Positions 53,280 through 60,375 of a stretch of 60,375 nt of DNA are shown in pieces. This DNA comes from an uncultured Paracoccaceae bacterium (GTDB lineage: Bacteria > Pseudomonadota > Alphaproteobacteria > Rhodobacterales > Rhodobacteraceae), in assembly GCA_937927675.1 (NCBI GenBank), contig CALBSG010000058.1, positions 1-60,375 on the forward strand, given 5' to 3'. The stretch's first letter is position 1, and every line of letters starts with the position of its first letter. A model generated the notes under the pieces. The model was not told the origin of the DNA. It did not search any database and was given only the letters and a program-made list of their open reading frames with translations. The position numbers and the translations under genes were made by a program.

Positions 53280-54245
53280 TTAATTTGCGGCGGCCATATT
53301 CAGGTCAAGCACAAGATTCTTCAACACCAGATAATCGCCTTTGGCCTCACATTCCGGCATGGCCACCGTCAGATCTGTGACAAAGACGCTGCCGCCCGTG
53401 CTGTTCAGCGTTTCGGCAATCAACTCGCGGCCGCAGGTCTTCTCGGTCACGGCCGCCTCGACGGCGACCTCGGCTTTGGCACCAGTTGTCGGGAAGGTAT
53501 AGACCTCGGCCAGCAGAGGATTTTCGGTGGCGGCCTCACCGAGAAGCGTCAGAAACCCCGCCGTGGCGCGCTGCCCGGCGGTGGGGCCATGCGGATCGGC
53601 CGCCGAGATATGGCCCGGTTCGCCATAGGTCGCGCCATTTTCAAAGGCATGGATCTGGAAGGTGTCATCGGCCTGCCATTGCAGGCCAAAGCGGCGCAGC
53701 GTCACAAGGTCGGGAACTGCAATCTCTGCGCGGGTTCTGGTGCTATCGGCGAAAGCAACTTCGACAAGGGCCGGGGTTTCCATGGCAGGAAGGGCCGTAA
53801 AGAGCGCCCCTGTCGCCGTGGTCTTGCCCGTCACCGCAAGCCCGCCCTGATGCAGCACAACACGCTGGTTCGGGTGGCAAGGGGCAAGCAGGGTCAGGCC
53901 AATCATCGCGTTCGGCTCGACCATCAGGTCAAGTGAAACGTCGCAGGCGATGGCTGACACGGCAGGCGGTGCGTTCGTGACAGGTGCGGGTTTGCGCAAA
54001 AAAGCGCTGCCTGCATCCGCCGTGACGACGGTTTCAGGCATCACAACTTTTGGCATGGGGCGCACCGGCGCAGCAGCCTTGGGACCGGCCGCAACGGTTT
54101 CCACTCTGATAGGTTTTTGGGTAAGCGCCGCTGACGCGACCTGTTTCGGCACAGGCGTTTTACCCATGCTCTGCACCAGATGCCCGGCCGCCAAGGCCAC
54201 AGCCAAAACCGCGACACCGCGGGCCGCTCTGCGCTTCATGTCCAT
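53280..54245 (-). CDS. Membrane-anchored/periplasmic protein of unknown function
   Basis: 321 aa. A basic start (MDMKRRAARG) and one hydrophobic helix (about 9-27) are followed by a Pro/Ala/Val-rich linker (about 35-95) and a beta-rich globular domain with cysteines near 98, 120, 279 and 298. I recognise no catalytic motif; similar proteins are sometimes labelled translocase without evidence. It is 16 nt upstream of the binding protein/OmpA fusion on the same strand, so the two are probably co-transcribed. GGGGG before ATG 54245 supports that start; 54239 and 54257 are alternatives. Confidence 0.7.
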   Translation of the reverse strand: MDMKRRAARGVAVLAVALAAGHLVQSMGKTPVPKQVASAALTQKPIRVETVAAGPKAAAPVRPMPKVVMPETVVTADAGSAFLRKPAPVTNAPPAVSAIACDVSLDLMVEPNAMIGLTLLAPCHPNQRVVLHQGGLAVTGKTTATGALFTALPAMETPALVEVAFADSTRTRAEIAVPDLVTLRRFGLQWQADDTFQIHAFENGATYGEPGHISAADPHGPTAGQRATAGFLTLLGEAATENPLLAEVYTFPTTGAKAEVAVEAAVTEKTCGRELIAETLNSTGGSVFVTDLTVAMPECEAKGDYLVLKNLVLDLNMAAAN

Positions 54246-54261
54246 ATCAGCCCCCAACAGG

Positions 54262-54281
54262 CAGTTGTCTCAACTGACAAC
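54262..54281. promoter_or_regulatory. Overlapping inverted repeats before the unknown-function gene
   Basis: CAGTTG-TCT-CAACTG (54262-54276) is a perfect inverted repeat, overlapped by GTTGTC-TCAACT-GACAAC (54264-54281). Only one of the two hairpins can form at a time. It lies 17 nt upstream of the start at 54245: operator or small switch-like structure. Confidence 0.4.
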
Positions 54282-54340
54282 CTGTTCGGGAATCCGGGCT
54301 ATTACATGGCAGAAACGAGGAATGTTTCCGAACCTGCACC

Positions 54341-54366
54341 AAAAGGGGCAGCCGAAGCTGCCCCTT
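54341..54366 (-). terminator. Terminator of secA
   Basis: On the minus strand AAGGGGCAGC, TTCG, GCTGCCCCTTTT: the stem GGGGCAGC/GCTGCCCC spans 54345-54352 and 54357-54364. It is 6 nt after the secA stop. Confidence 0.9.
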
Positions 54367-54371
54367 GTCGA

Positions 54372-57089
54372 TCAATCCAGCTTGCCGTGGCAGTGCTTGA
54401 ACTTTTCACCCGACCCGCAGGGGCACATATCGTTGCGTGAGGGGTTGCCCCAAGTCGTGGGGTCGGCTTCGTCAAAACCCACCAGCGCCTCGGCCGCAAC
54501 TGCGGCTATCGGAGCGGCTGCGACAGCTTTGGCTTGGGCCTGCTGCGCCTGAAAGGCGGCAAGTTGGGCCTGATACTGTTCCATCAGCGCCTTTTGCTCT
54601 TCCGCCGAGATCGGGCGGATTTGCGACAGTTTCTGCGTCACGTCTTGCCGCAGCGAATCCAGCATATGTTCAAACAACTGGAAGGCTTCGGTCTTGTATT
54701 CATTCAGCGGATCGCGCTGCGCATAGCCACGGAAGCCCACGACCGAACGCAGATGGTCCAAGCGCAGCAGATGCTCGCGCCACTTGGCGTCGATGGTTTG
54801 AAGCAACAGCTGCTTTTCGATCGAGCGCATCGCTTCGGCACCGAAACCGGCCAGCTTTTCATCCATCATGGCGTCCGATTGCTCGGTCAGCCGCGCGGTC
54901 ATTGCCTGCTGGTCCACACCTTCTTCGGCAGCCCAGACTGCCAGCGGCAAGTCCATGGTCAGCTTGTCGCGCGCCGCAGCGGTCAGCCCGGCAATATCCC
55001 ATTGGTCAGCATAGGATTTCGGCGGCATGTAAGCGTCGATCAGGTCTTCGACCACCTGATGCCGCATGTCGCGGACGATTTCGCCCAAATCCTCGGCTTC
55101 CATGATTTCCAACCGCTGGGCGAAGATCGCCTTGCGCTGGTCGTTCATCACGTCGTCGTATTTCAGCAACTGCTTGCGAATGTCGAAGTTGCGACCTTCA
55201 ACCTTGGCCTGCGCGCGTTCCAACGATTTGTTGACCCAGGGGTGAACGATGGCCTCGCCTTCCTTCATCCCCAGTTTGGACAGCACATTGTCCAGCCGTT
55301 CCGAACCAAAGATACGCATCAGGTCATCTTCCAAGGATAGGAAGAAGGCCGAACGGCCAGGGTCGCCCTGACGGCCCGAACGACCGCGCAACTGATTGTC
55401 GATACGGCGCGATTCGTGGCGTTCGGTGCCCAGCACGAACAGACCGCCAGCGGCCTTCACCGCCTCCTCGGCGGCTTTGTGTTCTTCTTCGATGCGGGCG
55501 CGGATCGCGGCGTGGTCGGCCTCGGGATGCTCGGCAATGGCCTGCATGATCTTGAACTCGACGTTGCCGCCCAGTTTGATGTCCGTACCGCGACCGGCCA
55601 TGTTGGTGGCGATGGTCACCGCATTCAGCTTGCCCGCATCGGCGACGATCTGGGCTTCTTGCTCATGCTGGCGGGCGTTCAACACATTGTGATGGATACC
55701 AGCCTCTTTCAGCAGGCCGGACAGGAATTCCGACTTTTCGATGCTGGTGGTGCCGACCAAAATCGGCTGACCCGTGGCATGCGCCTCGCGGATGGTCTTG
55801 ACGATTCCGTCGTATTTCTCGCGGGCGGTGCGATAAACCGCATCGTGGTCATCTTTACGCTGCACGATGCGGTTGGTCGGAACCTCGACCACGCCCAGTT
55901 TGTAGATTTCCATGAATTCATCGGCTTCGGTCGCCGCCGTGCCGGTCATGCCCCCCAGCTTTTCATAAAGCCGGAAATAGTTCTGGAAGGTCACCGAGGC
56001 CAGCGTCACGTTTTCGGGCTGAATCGTCACGCCTTCCTTGGCCTCGATCGCCTGATGCAGACCTTCGGACAGGCGGCGGCCCTTCATCATGCGGCCGGTG
56101 AATTCGTCGATCAGCATCACCTCGTTGTCGCGCACGATATATTGCTGGTCACGGTTGAACAGCTTGTGCGCCTTTAGCGCCTGCGTGACGTGATGCACCA
56201 AAGTGGTGCTTTCCGGATCATAAAGGCTTTGCCCCTCGGGCAAGAGCCCCGCCTTCAGCAGCAGGGCTTCGATGAAATCGTTGCCATCCTCGGTATAGGT
56301 GACGTTCCGGGTCTTTTCATCGATCTTGAAATGCGCCTCGCCCAGTTCCGGGATCAGGGCATTGACCTTTTGATAGAGGTCAGAGCGATCCTGAGAGGGG
56401 CCAGAGATGATCAACGGCGTGCGCGCCTCGTCGACCAGAATCGAGTCAACCTCGTCCACGATGGCAAAGTAATGCCCCCGCTGGGCCATTTCCTCGATGC
56501 TGCCCTTCATATTGTCGCGCAGATAGTCGAAGCCCAACTCGTTGTTGGTGGCATAGGTGATGTCGGCGCGGTACGCGTCTTTTTTCTCACCATCGGGCTG
56601 ATAGGGGTAAACCACGCCCGTTGTCAGACCCAATTGGGCATAAACCTTGCCCATCCATTCCGCGTCGCGCTTGGCCAGATAGTCGTTCACAGTGACGACA
56701 TGCACGCCCTTGCCGGTCAGTGCGTTCAGATAGGCCGGGAAGGTGGCGACAAGGGTCTTGCCCTCACCCGTCCGCATTTCGGCGATATTGCCTTGGTGCA
56801 GGAAGATACCGCCCTTCAACTGCACATCAAAAGCCCGCAGACCAAGGGCGCGGCGCGCACCTTCGCGGCAATTGGCGAAAGCCTCGGGCAGGATGGCATC
56901 AAGGCTTTCGCCGCCGTCCTGCACGCGCTTTTGAAACTCGCGCGTTTTCGCGATGATACCCTCATCCGACAGCGCGGCAAATTCTGGCTCCAGTGCGTTG
57001 ATCTTTGCGACCAGCGGACGAACCGATTTCACCATTCGATCGTTCGGCGTGCCGAAAATCTTCTTCGCGAGCGCCCCAAAACCCAGCAT
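54372..57089 (-). CDS. secA: Protein translocase subunit SecA
   Basis: 905 aa, full length. Walker A is MRTGEGKTLVATFP near residue 102; VHVVTVNDYLAKRDAEWM, DEVDSILVDEARTPLIISGP and VGTTSIEKSE are further motor blocks. The C-terminus has the zinc-binding SEC-C motif with CPCGSG and KFKHCHG, which binds SecB and lipids. It drives preproteins through SecYEG with ATP. The start MLGFGALAKK at 57089 follows GGAGAA; the upstream in-frame extension to 57281 crosses the divergent promoter and is rejected. Confidence 0.98.
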   Translation of the reverse strand: MLGFGALAKKIFGTPNDRMVKSVRPLVAKINALEPEFAALSDEGIIAKTREFQKRVQDGGESLDAILPEAFANCREGARRALGLRAFDVQLKGGIFLHQGNIAEMRTGEGKTLVATFPAYLNALTGKGVHVVTVNDYLAKRDAEWMGKVYAQLGLTTGVVYPYQPDGEKKDAYRADITYATNNELGFDYLRDNMKGSIEEMAQRGHYFAIVDEVDSILVDEARTPLIISGPSQDRSDLYQKVNALIPELGEAHFKIDEKTRNVTYTEDGNDFIEALLLKAGLLPEGQSLYDPESTTLVHHVTQALKAHKLFNRDQQYIVRDNEVMLIDEFTGRMMKGRRLSEGLHQAIEAKEGVTIQPENVTLASVTFQNYFRLYEKLGGMTGTAATEADEFMEIYKLGVVEVPTNRIVQRKDDHDAVYRTAREKYDGIVKTIREAHATGQPILVGTTSIEKSEFLSGLLKEAGIHHNVLNARQHEQEAQIVADAGKLNAVTIATNMAGRGTDIKLGGNVEFKIMQAIAEHPEADHAAIRARIEEEHKAAEEAVKAAGGLFVLGTERHESRRIDNQLRGRSGRQGDPGRSAFFLSLEDDLMRIFGSERLDNVLSKLGMKEGEAIVHPWVNKSLERAQAKVEGRNFDIRKQLLKYDDVMNDQRKAIFAQRLEIMEAEDLGEIVRDMRHQVVEDLIDAYMPPKSYADQWDIAGLTAAARDKLTMDLPLAVWAAEEGVDQQAMTARLTEQSDAMMDEKLAGFGAEAMRSIEKQLLLQTIDAKWREHLLRLDHLRSVVGFRGYAQRDPLNEYKTEAFQLFEHMLDSLRQDVTQKLSQIRPISAEEQKALMEQYQAQLAAFQAQQAQAKAVAAAPIAAVAAEALVGFDEADPTTWGNPSRNDMCPCGSGEKFKHCHGKLD

Positions 57090-57150
57090 GTTTTCTCCAA
57101 CTGGCCGTATCTGACAGGATCGTGTGAGGCTCTGGCCTTGCCCGCCCCTT

Positions 57151-57180
57151 CGGCCTTCCCTAGAAGGGCGTTGAAGGCCG
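57151..57180. other. Hairpin in the secA / parvulin divergent region
   Basis: CGGCCTTC (57151-57158) and GAAGGCCG (57173-57180) form an 8-bp stem; inside, CCCT-AGA-AGGG gives a small competing hairpin. It lies 62 nt upstream of secA and 95 nt upstream of the parvulin gene. It could be a leader structure of either transcript. Confidence 0.4.
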
Positions 57181-57274
57181 GGCGGCCCCGTCGCACGCGA
57201 CTGTCGCGATGTAAGGGGTAGGGCCGGGATAGTCAACGTCGCGCAGATGTGCGGCACGATCAGGAGTAAGTGAG

Positions 57275-58126
57275 ATGGCAAAAGCGATGCGTTTTCTGGC
57301 GGGAGCGATCCTGTCCGCAGGTTTGGCGCTGCCCGTTTTGGCAGAAGATGCGCCGACGGCAGCGACCGTCGTTGCCACGGTGAACGGCACGGAAATCACG
57401 CTGGGCCATATGATCGTCGCCCGCGAGGCGCTGCCCGAACAGTATAAGGCCCTGCCGCCGGACGTGCTTTTCAAAGGGATTCTCGATCAGTTGGTGCAAC
57501 AGACCGCGCTGGAACAGTCGATGGAGGGCAAGTTGACCCGCCGCGATGCGCTGCAAATGGAAAATGACAAGCGCGGCTATGTCTCGTCGCGGGCGCTGGA
57601 AGGCGTCGTCTTGGGCGCCGTGACGGATGAGGCGCTGCAAGCCGCCTATGACGCGAAGTTCAAGGATGCAAAGCCGCAAACCGAATACAGCGCCTCGCAT
57701 ATTCTGGTGGCCGATGAGGCGAAGGCCAAAGAACTGCTGGCCCAATTGGACGGTGGTGCTGACTTTGCCGAGCTTGCCAAGGCCAATTCCACCGACACTG
57801 GGTCAGGCGCAAATGGCGGTGATCTGGGGTGGTTCGGTCTGGGCATGATGGTGAAGCCCTTTGAAGAGGCCGTCGTTGCCGCAACACCGGGCAAGGTCGT
57901 GGGGCCGGTCAAAACCGATTTCGGTTATCACCTGATCTTGGTGAAAGAGACCCGCGTCGCCGCACAACCGACGCTGGATGATCTGCGCGACGAACTGGCC
58001 TCGGACATCGAGCAAAAAGCGATCGAGGCGCATGTGAAGTCGATCACCGAAGCTGCCAAGGTCGAAAAACCCGGCGAGGGCATTGACCCGGCGCTGCTGG
58101 GTGATCTTACTCTGCTCGACAAATAA
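57275..58126 (+). CDS. Periplasmic peptidyl-prolyl isomerase (parvulin type)
   Basis: 283 aa. Signal peptide about 1-23 (ends VLAED). A SurA-like N-terminal region (VVATVNGTEITLGHMIVA) is followed by a parvulin domain (about 135-225: ASHILVADEAKAKELLAQL, GGDLGWFGLGMMVKPFEEAV, FGYHLILV). It should help fold outer-membrane or periplasmic proteins. CAGGAG lies upstream of the ATG. It precedes argJ by 20 nt and is divergent from secA, a fitting neighbour for an export-related chaperone. Confidence 0.93.
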   Translation: MAKAMRFLAGAILSAGLALPVLAEDAPTAATVVATVNGTEITLGHMIVAREALPEQYKALPPDVLFKGILDQLVQQTALEQSMEGKLTRRDALQMENDKRGYVSSRALEGVVLGAVTDEALQAAYDAKFKDAKPQTEYSASHILVADEAKAKELLAQLDGGADFAELAKANSTDTGSGANGGDLGWFGLGMMVKPFEEAVVAATPGKVVGPVKTDFGYHLILVKETRVAAQPTLDDLRDELASDIEQKAIEAHVKSITEAAKVEKPGEGIDPALLGDLTLLDK

Positions 58127-58146
58127 TCGAAAAAGGGGGGCAAGCG

Positions 58147-59481
58147 ATGGGCAAGAAAGACTGGAAGGCCAAGGCCAAAGCGTTGAAGGCCAAGCTGAAG
58201 GCGCTGGGTGGGGCGGTCACCGACGCGCCCTCAAAACCGACCAAGGCGGCCAAGCCCGTGTCCCCGCTTGCCCCTGCAAGCTTCCCCACTCTGCCCGTTA
58301 TCAAGGGGGCAGAGTTTGCCGCCATCGGCGCGGGCATCAAGTATCAAAACCGCAAGGATGTGATGCTGGTGCGTCTTGCCCCCGGCACTGCCATGGCGGG
58401 CGTTTTTACCCGCTCCACCACCCGTTCGGGATGCGTGCGCGATTGCCAGACCAAATTGGCAACCAAAGTTGCTGATGGCGTCGGGGCAGCAATCATCGTG
58501 AACTCGGGCAACTCAAATGCTTTTACCGGCGTGATCGGCGACAAGGCCGTGGCGGCGGTCACAGGTGCCGTGGCCGATGCCTTGGGCATGCCCGCCAGCC
58601 GGGTCTTCTCGTCCTCGACCGGCGTGATCGGCGAGCCCTTGCCCTTTGAAAAGATCACCGGCGTCATCAGCGCGCTGTCAGCTGACCTTTCCGAAGAAGC
58701 CATTCAGGGCGCCGCCGAGGCGATCATGACCACCGATACCTTCCCCAAGGGGGCGGCGGCCGTGGTGCAGGGCGACGGTGGGCCGATCCATATTTCCGGT
58801 ATCGCCAAAGGGTCGGGCATGATCGCGCCGGATATGGCGACGATGCTGGTCTATATCTTCACCGACGCAAAGATCAGCGCGGCGAACCTGCAAAAAATGA
58901 TCTCGCGCAACGTGGATGCGACGTTCAACTCGATCACCGTCGACAGCGACACCTCTACTTCTGACACCCTGCTGATTGCCGCCACCGGCCAATCCGAAGC
59001 GGCAGAGGTCAAAGGCCCGGTCGCAAAGGCGTTTGAAGCGGCATTGCATGGCGTGATGAAGAACCTTGCGCATCAGGTGGTGCGCGATGGGGAAGGTGCG
59101 ACAAAATTCGTCGAGGTGCGGGTGACAGGTGCCGCCAGCGACGCCGACGCCCACAAGGCCGCACTGGCGATTGCCAATTCGCCCTTGGTCAAGACTGCCG
59201 TGGCCGGGCAAGACCCGAACTGGGGTCGCATCGTCGCGGCGATCGGAAAATCCGGGGCTGAAGCCGACCGCGACCGACTGACCATCAAATTCGGAGATAT
59301 TCTGGTGGCCGAAAAAGGCTGGCGGAATCCGAATTACAAAGAAGACGACGGGGCGGCCTATATGCTGAACCCGGAACTTTTGATCCATGTCGATATGGGG
59401 CTTGGCAAATCGAAACGGTCGGTCTGGACCTGCGATCTGACCAACCGCTACATCGAAATCAACGCCGATTACCGGTCGTGA
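58147..59481 (+). CDS. argJ: Glutamate N-acetyltransferase / amino-acid acetyltransferase
   Basis: 444 aa. The self-cleavage site is MATML, with A231 and T232; T232 becomes the N-terminal nucleophile of the beta chain. NSGNSNAFTG, FSSSTGVIGEPLP and MTTDTFPKG are family blocks; QDPNWGRI lies near the C-terminus. It transfers acetyl from N-acetylornithine to glutamate, in arginine synthesis. The first ~40 residues are a Lys/Ala-rich extension (KAKAKALKAKLKAL). AAGGGGGG precedes the ATG. Its stop overlaps the mutT start. Confidence 0.97.
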   Translation: MGKKDWKAKAKALKAKLKALGGAVTDAPSKPTKAAKPVSPLAPASFPTLPVIKGAEFAAIGAGIKYQNRKDVMLVRLAPGTAMAGVFTRSTTRSGCVRDCQTKLATKVADGVGAAIIVNSGNSNAFTGVIGDKAVAAVTGAVADALGMPASRVFSSSTGVIGEPLPFEKITGVISALSADLSEEAIQGAAEAIMTTDTFPKGAAAVVQGDGGPIHISGIAKGSGMIAPDMATMLVYIFTDAKISAANLQKMISRNVDATFNSITVDSDTSTSDTLLIAATGQSEAAEVKGPVAKAFEAALHGVMKNLAHQVVRDGEGATKFVEVRVTGAASDADAHKAALAIANSPLVKTAVAGQDPNWGRIVAAIGKSGAEADRDRLTIKFGDILVAEKGWRNPNYKEDDGAAYMLNPELLIHVDMGLGKSKRSVWTCDLTNRYIEINADYRS

Positions 59482-59876
59482 AAACCGTTCTTGTCTCTGC
59501 CGTCGCGCTGATTGATCCCGAAGGCCGCGTGCTGTTGGCACAGCGGCCTGAAGGCAAGTCGCTGGCCGGTCTGTGGGAGTTTCCGGGCGGCAAGGTAGAG
59601 CCCGGCGAAACCCCCGAAGTCGCGCTGATTCGCGAGTTGAAGGAAGAGCTGGGCATCGACACCTGGCGCAGCTGTCTGGCCCCGCTGACCTTCGCCAGCC
59701 ACGCCTACGACGATTTCCATTTGCTGATGCCACTGTTCGCCTGCCGCCGCTGGGACGGGATTCCGTCGCCGCAAGAAGGGCAAAAACTCGCTTGGGTAAG
59801 ACCGCAGCAGTTGCGCGACTATCCGATGCCGCCCGCTGACCTTCCGCTTATTCCGATTCTACGCGATTGGATATAA
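59478..59876 (+). CDS. mutT: MutT-type Nudix hydrolase
   Basis: 132 aa. The Nudix box spans about 38-60: GKVEPGE (G38, E44), then RELKEELG (R52, E53, E56, E57, G59). It most likely removes 8-oxo-dGTP from the nucleotide pool. It starts with GTG at 59478, overlapping the argJ TGA (GTGA), which implies translational coupling to an arginine gene. Confidence 0.93.
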   Translation: MKTVLVSAVALIDPEGRVLLAQRPEGKSLAGLWEFPGGKVEPGETPEVALIRELKEELGIDTWRSCLAPLTFASHAYDDFHLLMPLFACRRWDGIPSPQEGQKLAWVRPQQLRDYPMPPADLPLIPILRDWI

Positions 59877-59989
59877 AACCGCGCAAAATTTCTACATTTT
59901 TCATGAAGCTTTGATGAATTTGTATTACGAAAATTAACAATCTGCCCGTAGCCTTTTCCTATACAGTGCTAACTGGGGGGATTTGGTAA

Positions 59990-60130
59990 ATGTTGCGGAC
60001 GATTTCTGTTGGAAGTTGCGTTTCGATTCAGGGTCTGATGGTCGGTCAGTTGGCCGATGGCAAGGTTATGGTTAAGGTCGATGAAAAGACCTTTGTGGGT
60101 TACCCCGTGGCGCAAGTGCGCAAGTCCTGA
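59990..60130 (+). CDS. Small protein, 46 aa, unknown function
   Basis: ATG at 59990 to TGA at 60130. It begins MLRTISVGSCVSIQGLMVGQ and ends GYPVAQVRKS, with alternating hydrophobic residues suggesting a small beta-barrel. A GGGGGG run lies about 11 nt before the ATG. The upstream gap (59877-59989) is AT-rich, with a TATACA at 59960-59965 as a possible -10; a TTAACA at 59934-59939 is spaced too far (20 nt) to be a convincing -35. A strong terminator follows. Real-gene evidence: the RBS-like site, a compact own transcript and normal codon use. No known domain recognised. Confidence 0.6.
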   Translation: MLRTISVGSCVSIQGLMVGQLADGKVMVKVDEKTFVGYPVAQVRKS

Positions 60131-60154
60131 ACTTCACATCAAACGTGCAATGAA

Positions 60155-60180
60155 AAAGGCCGGGTTTCCCCGGCCTTTCT
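60155..60180. terminator. Bidirectional terminator between small gene and infB
   Basis: AAAGGCCGGG (60155-60164) and CCCGGCCTTT (60168-60177) form a perfect 10-bp stem with a 3-nt loop; A-rich on the left and T-rich on the right, serving both convergent genes. Confidence 0.92.
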
Positions 60181-60199
60181 GCATTCTGCCTTGGCGTGA

Positions 60200-60375
60200 T
60201 CAGGCCAGCTTGCGCTGAACCTCTTCACGTTCAAAGATTTCGATGACATCGCCCTGACGGATATCGTCATAGCGCTCAAATGCCATACCGCATTCCTGAC
60301 CCGAAATGACTTCTTTCACTTCGTCCTTGAAGCGCTTCAGCGTCTTCAGCGTGCCTTCGTGGATCACCACGTTGT
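60200..60375 (-). CDS. infB: Translation initiation factor IF-2, C-terminal end (partial)
   Basis: Only the last 58 codons are in the window; the 5' part lies beyond the right edge. The minus strand reads VVIHEGTLKTLKRFKDEVKE, then the SGQECGMAFE block, DIRQGDVIEIFEREEVQ and the stop (complement of TCA at 60200-60202). This is the beta-barrel C2 domain of IF-2, which binds the CCA-fMet end of initiator tRNA. Confidence 0.95.
   Translation of the reverse strand, partial: NVVIHEGTLKTLKRFKDEVKEVISGQECGMAFERYDDIRQGDVIEIFEREEVQRKLA

Noticed and set aside
57090..57281. 64-residue N-terminal extension of SecA
   Set aside because: The added residues do not look like SecA, cover the divergent promoter and overlap the parvulin start; GGAGAA supports the internal ATG at 57089.

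Overview
The window is GC-rich chromosomal DNA from an alphaproteobacterium, most likely a member of the Rhodobacteraceae. I infer this from the gene neighbourhoods (rnd-kdsD-lptCAB-hpf-ptsN, DUF4170-waaA-lpxK, a parvulin gene followed by argJ-mutT, dnaK-dnaJ) and from protein types common in that family. I see no phage, transposase, integrase, plasmid or CRISPR genes. It reads as core chromosome with some family-level accessory genes.

Layout. 1-6.5 kb: a 5'-cut DUF1643 gene, an RTX-repeat protein, rpsO, a DMT transporter, a fatty acid desaturase and pnp. 6.6-11 kb: dadA, a 1-Cys peroxiredoxin and a large FMN/FAD/Fe-S oxidoreductase. 11-18.4 kb: a nine-gene minus-strand run read RidA, GDPD, GNAT, GST, pterin dehydratase, LysE, homocysteine methyltransferase, pseudouridine synthase, glutamate-synthase-like protein, with many overlapping stops and starts. 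18.4-25 kb: a palindromic intergenic element, DUF4170-waaA-lpxK, a Prx5 peroxiredoxin, ferredoxin reductase-rsmD, a cupin/SnoaL fusion and a TSUP permease. 25-34 kb: the GOGAT operon gltD-X-gltB, with X a secreted protein of unknown function, then uppP, an NDUFA9-like protein and tRNA-Leu(CAG). 34-38.8 kb: rnd-kdsD-lptC-lptA-lptB-hpf-ptsN. 38.8-47.5 kb: a surface-polysaccharide block (four glycosyltransferases, galU, kdsB, cysQ and a KpsM-like permease). 47.7-60.4 kb: dnaK-dnaJ-radC, a binding-protein/OmpA fusion with a partner of unknown function, secA, parvulin-argJ-mutT, an unannotated 46-codon gene, and the 3' end of infB.

Theme. Envelope biogenesis dominates: Kdo supply (kdsD, kdsB), Kdo transfer (waaA), lipid A kinase (lpxK), LPS transport (lptABC), undecaprenyl phosphate recycling (uppP), UDP-glucose (galU), glycosyltransferases, a polysaccharide ABC permease, and SecA. 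Nitrogen and amino-acid metabolism (gltBD, argJ, dadA, ptsN) is the second theme.

I did not find a convincing wholly new multi-gene system. The items most worth checking are the secreted protein translationally embedded in the GOGAT operon and the inverted repeats upstream of that operon; the palindromic intergenic element before the lipid A genes; a WaaA whose N-terminal catalytic Glu motif looks altered; a kdsB/KpsM-like/glycosyltransferase polysaccharide locus; and the 46-codon gene near the right edge. All functions come from reading the translated sequence and recalling families; no database search was run.
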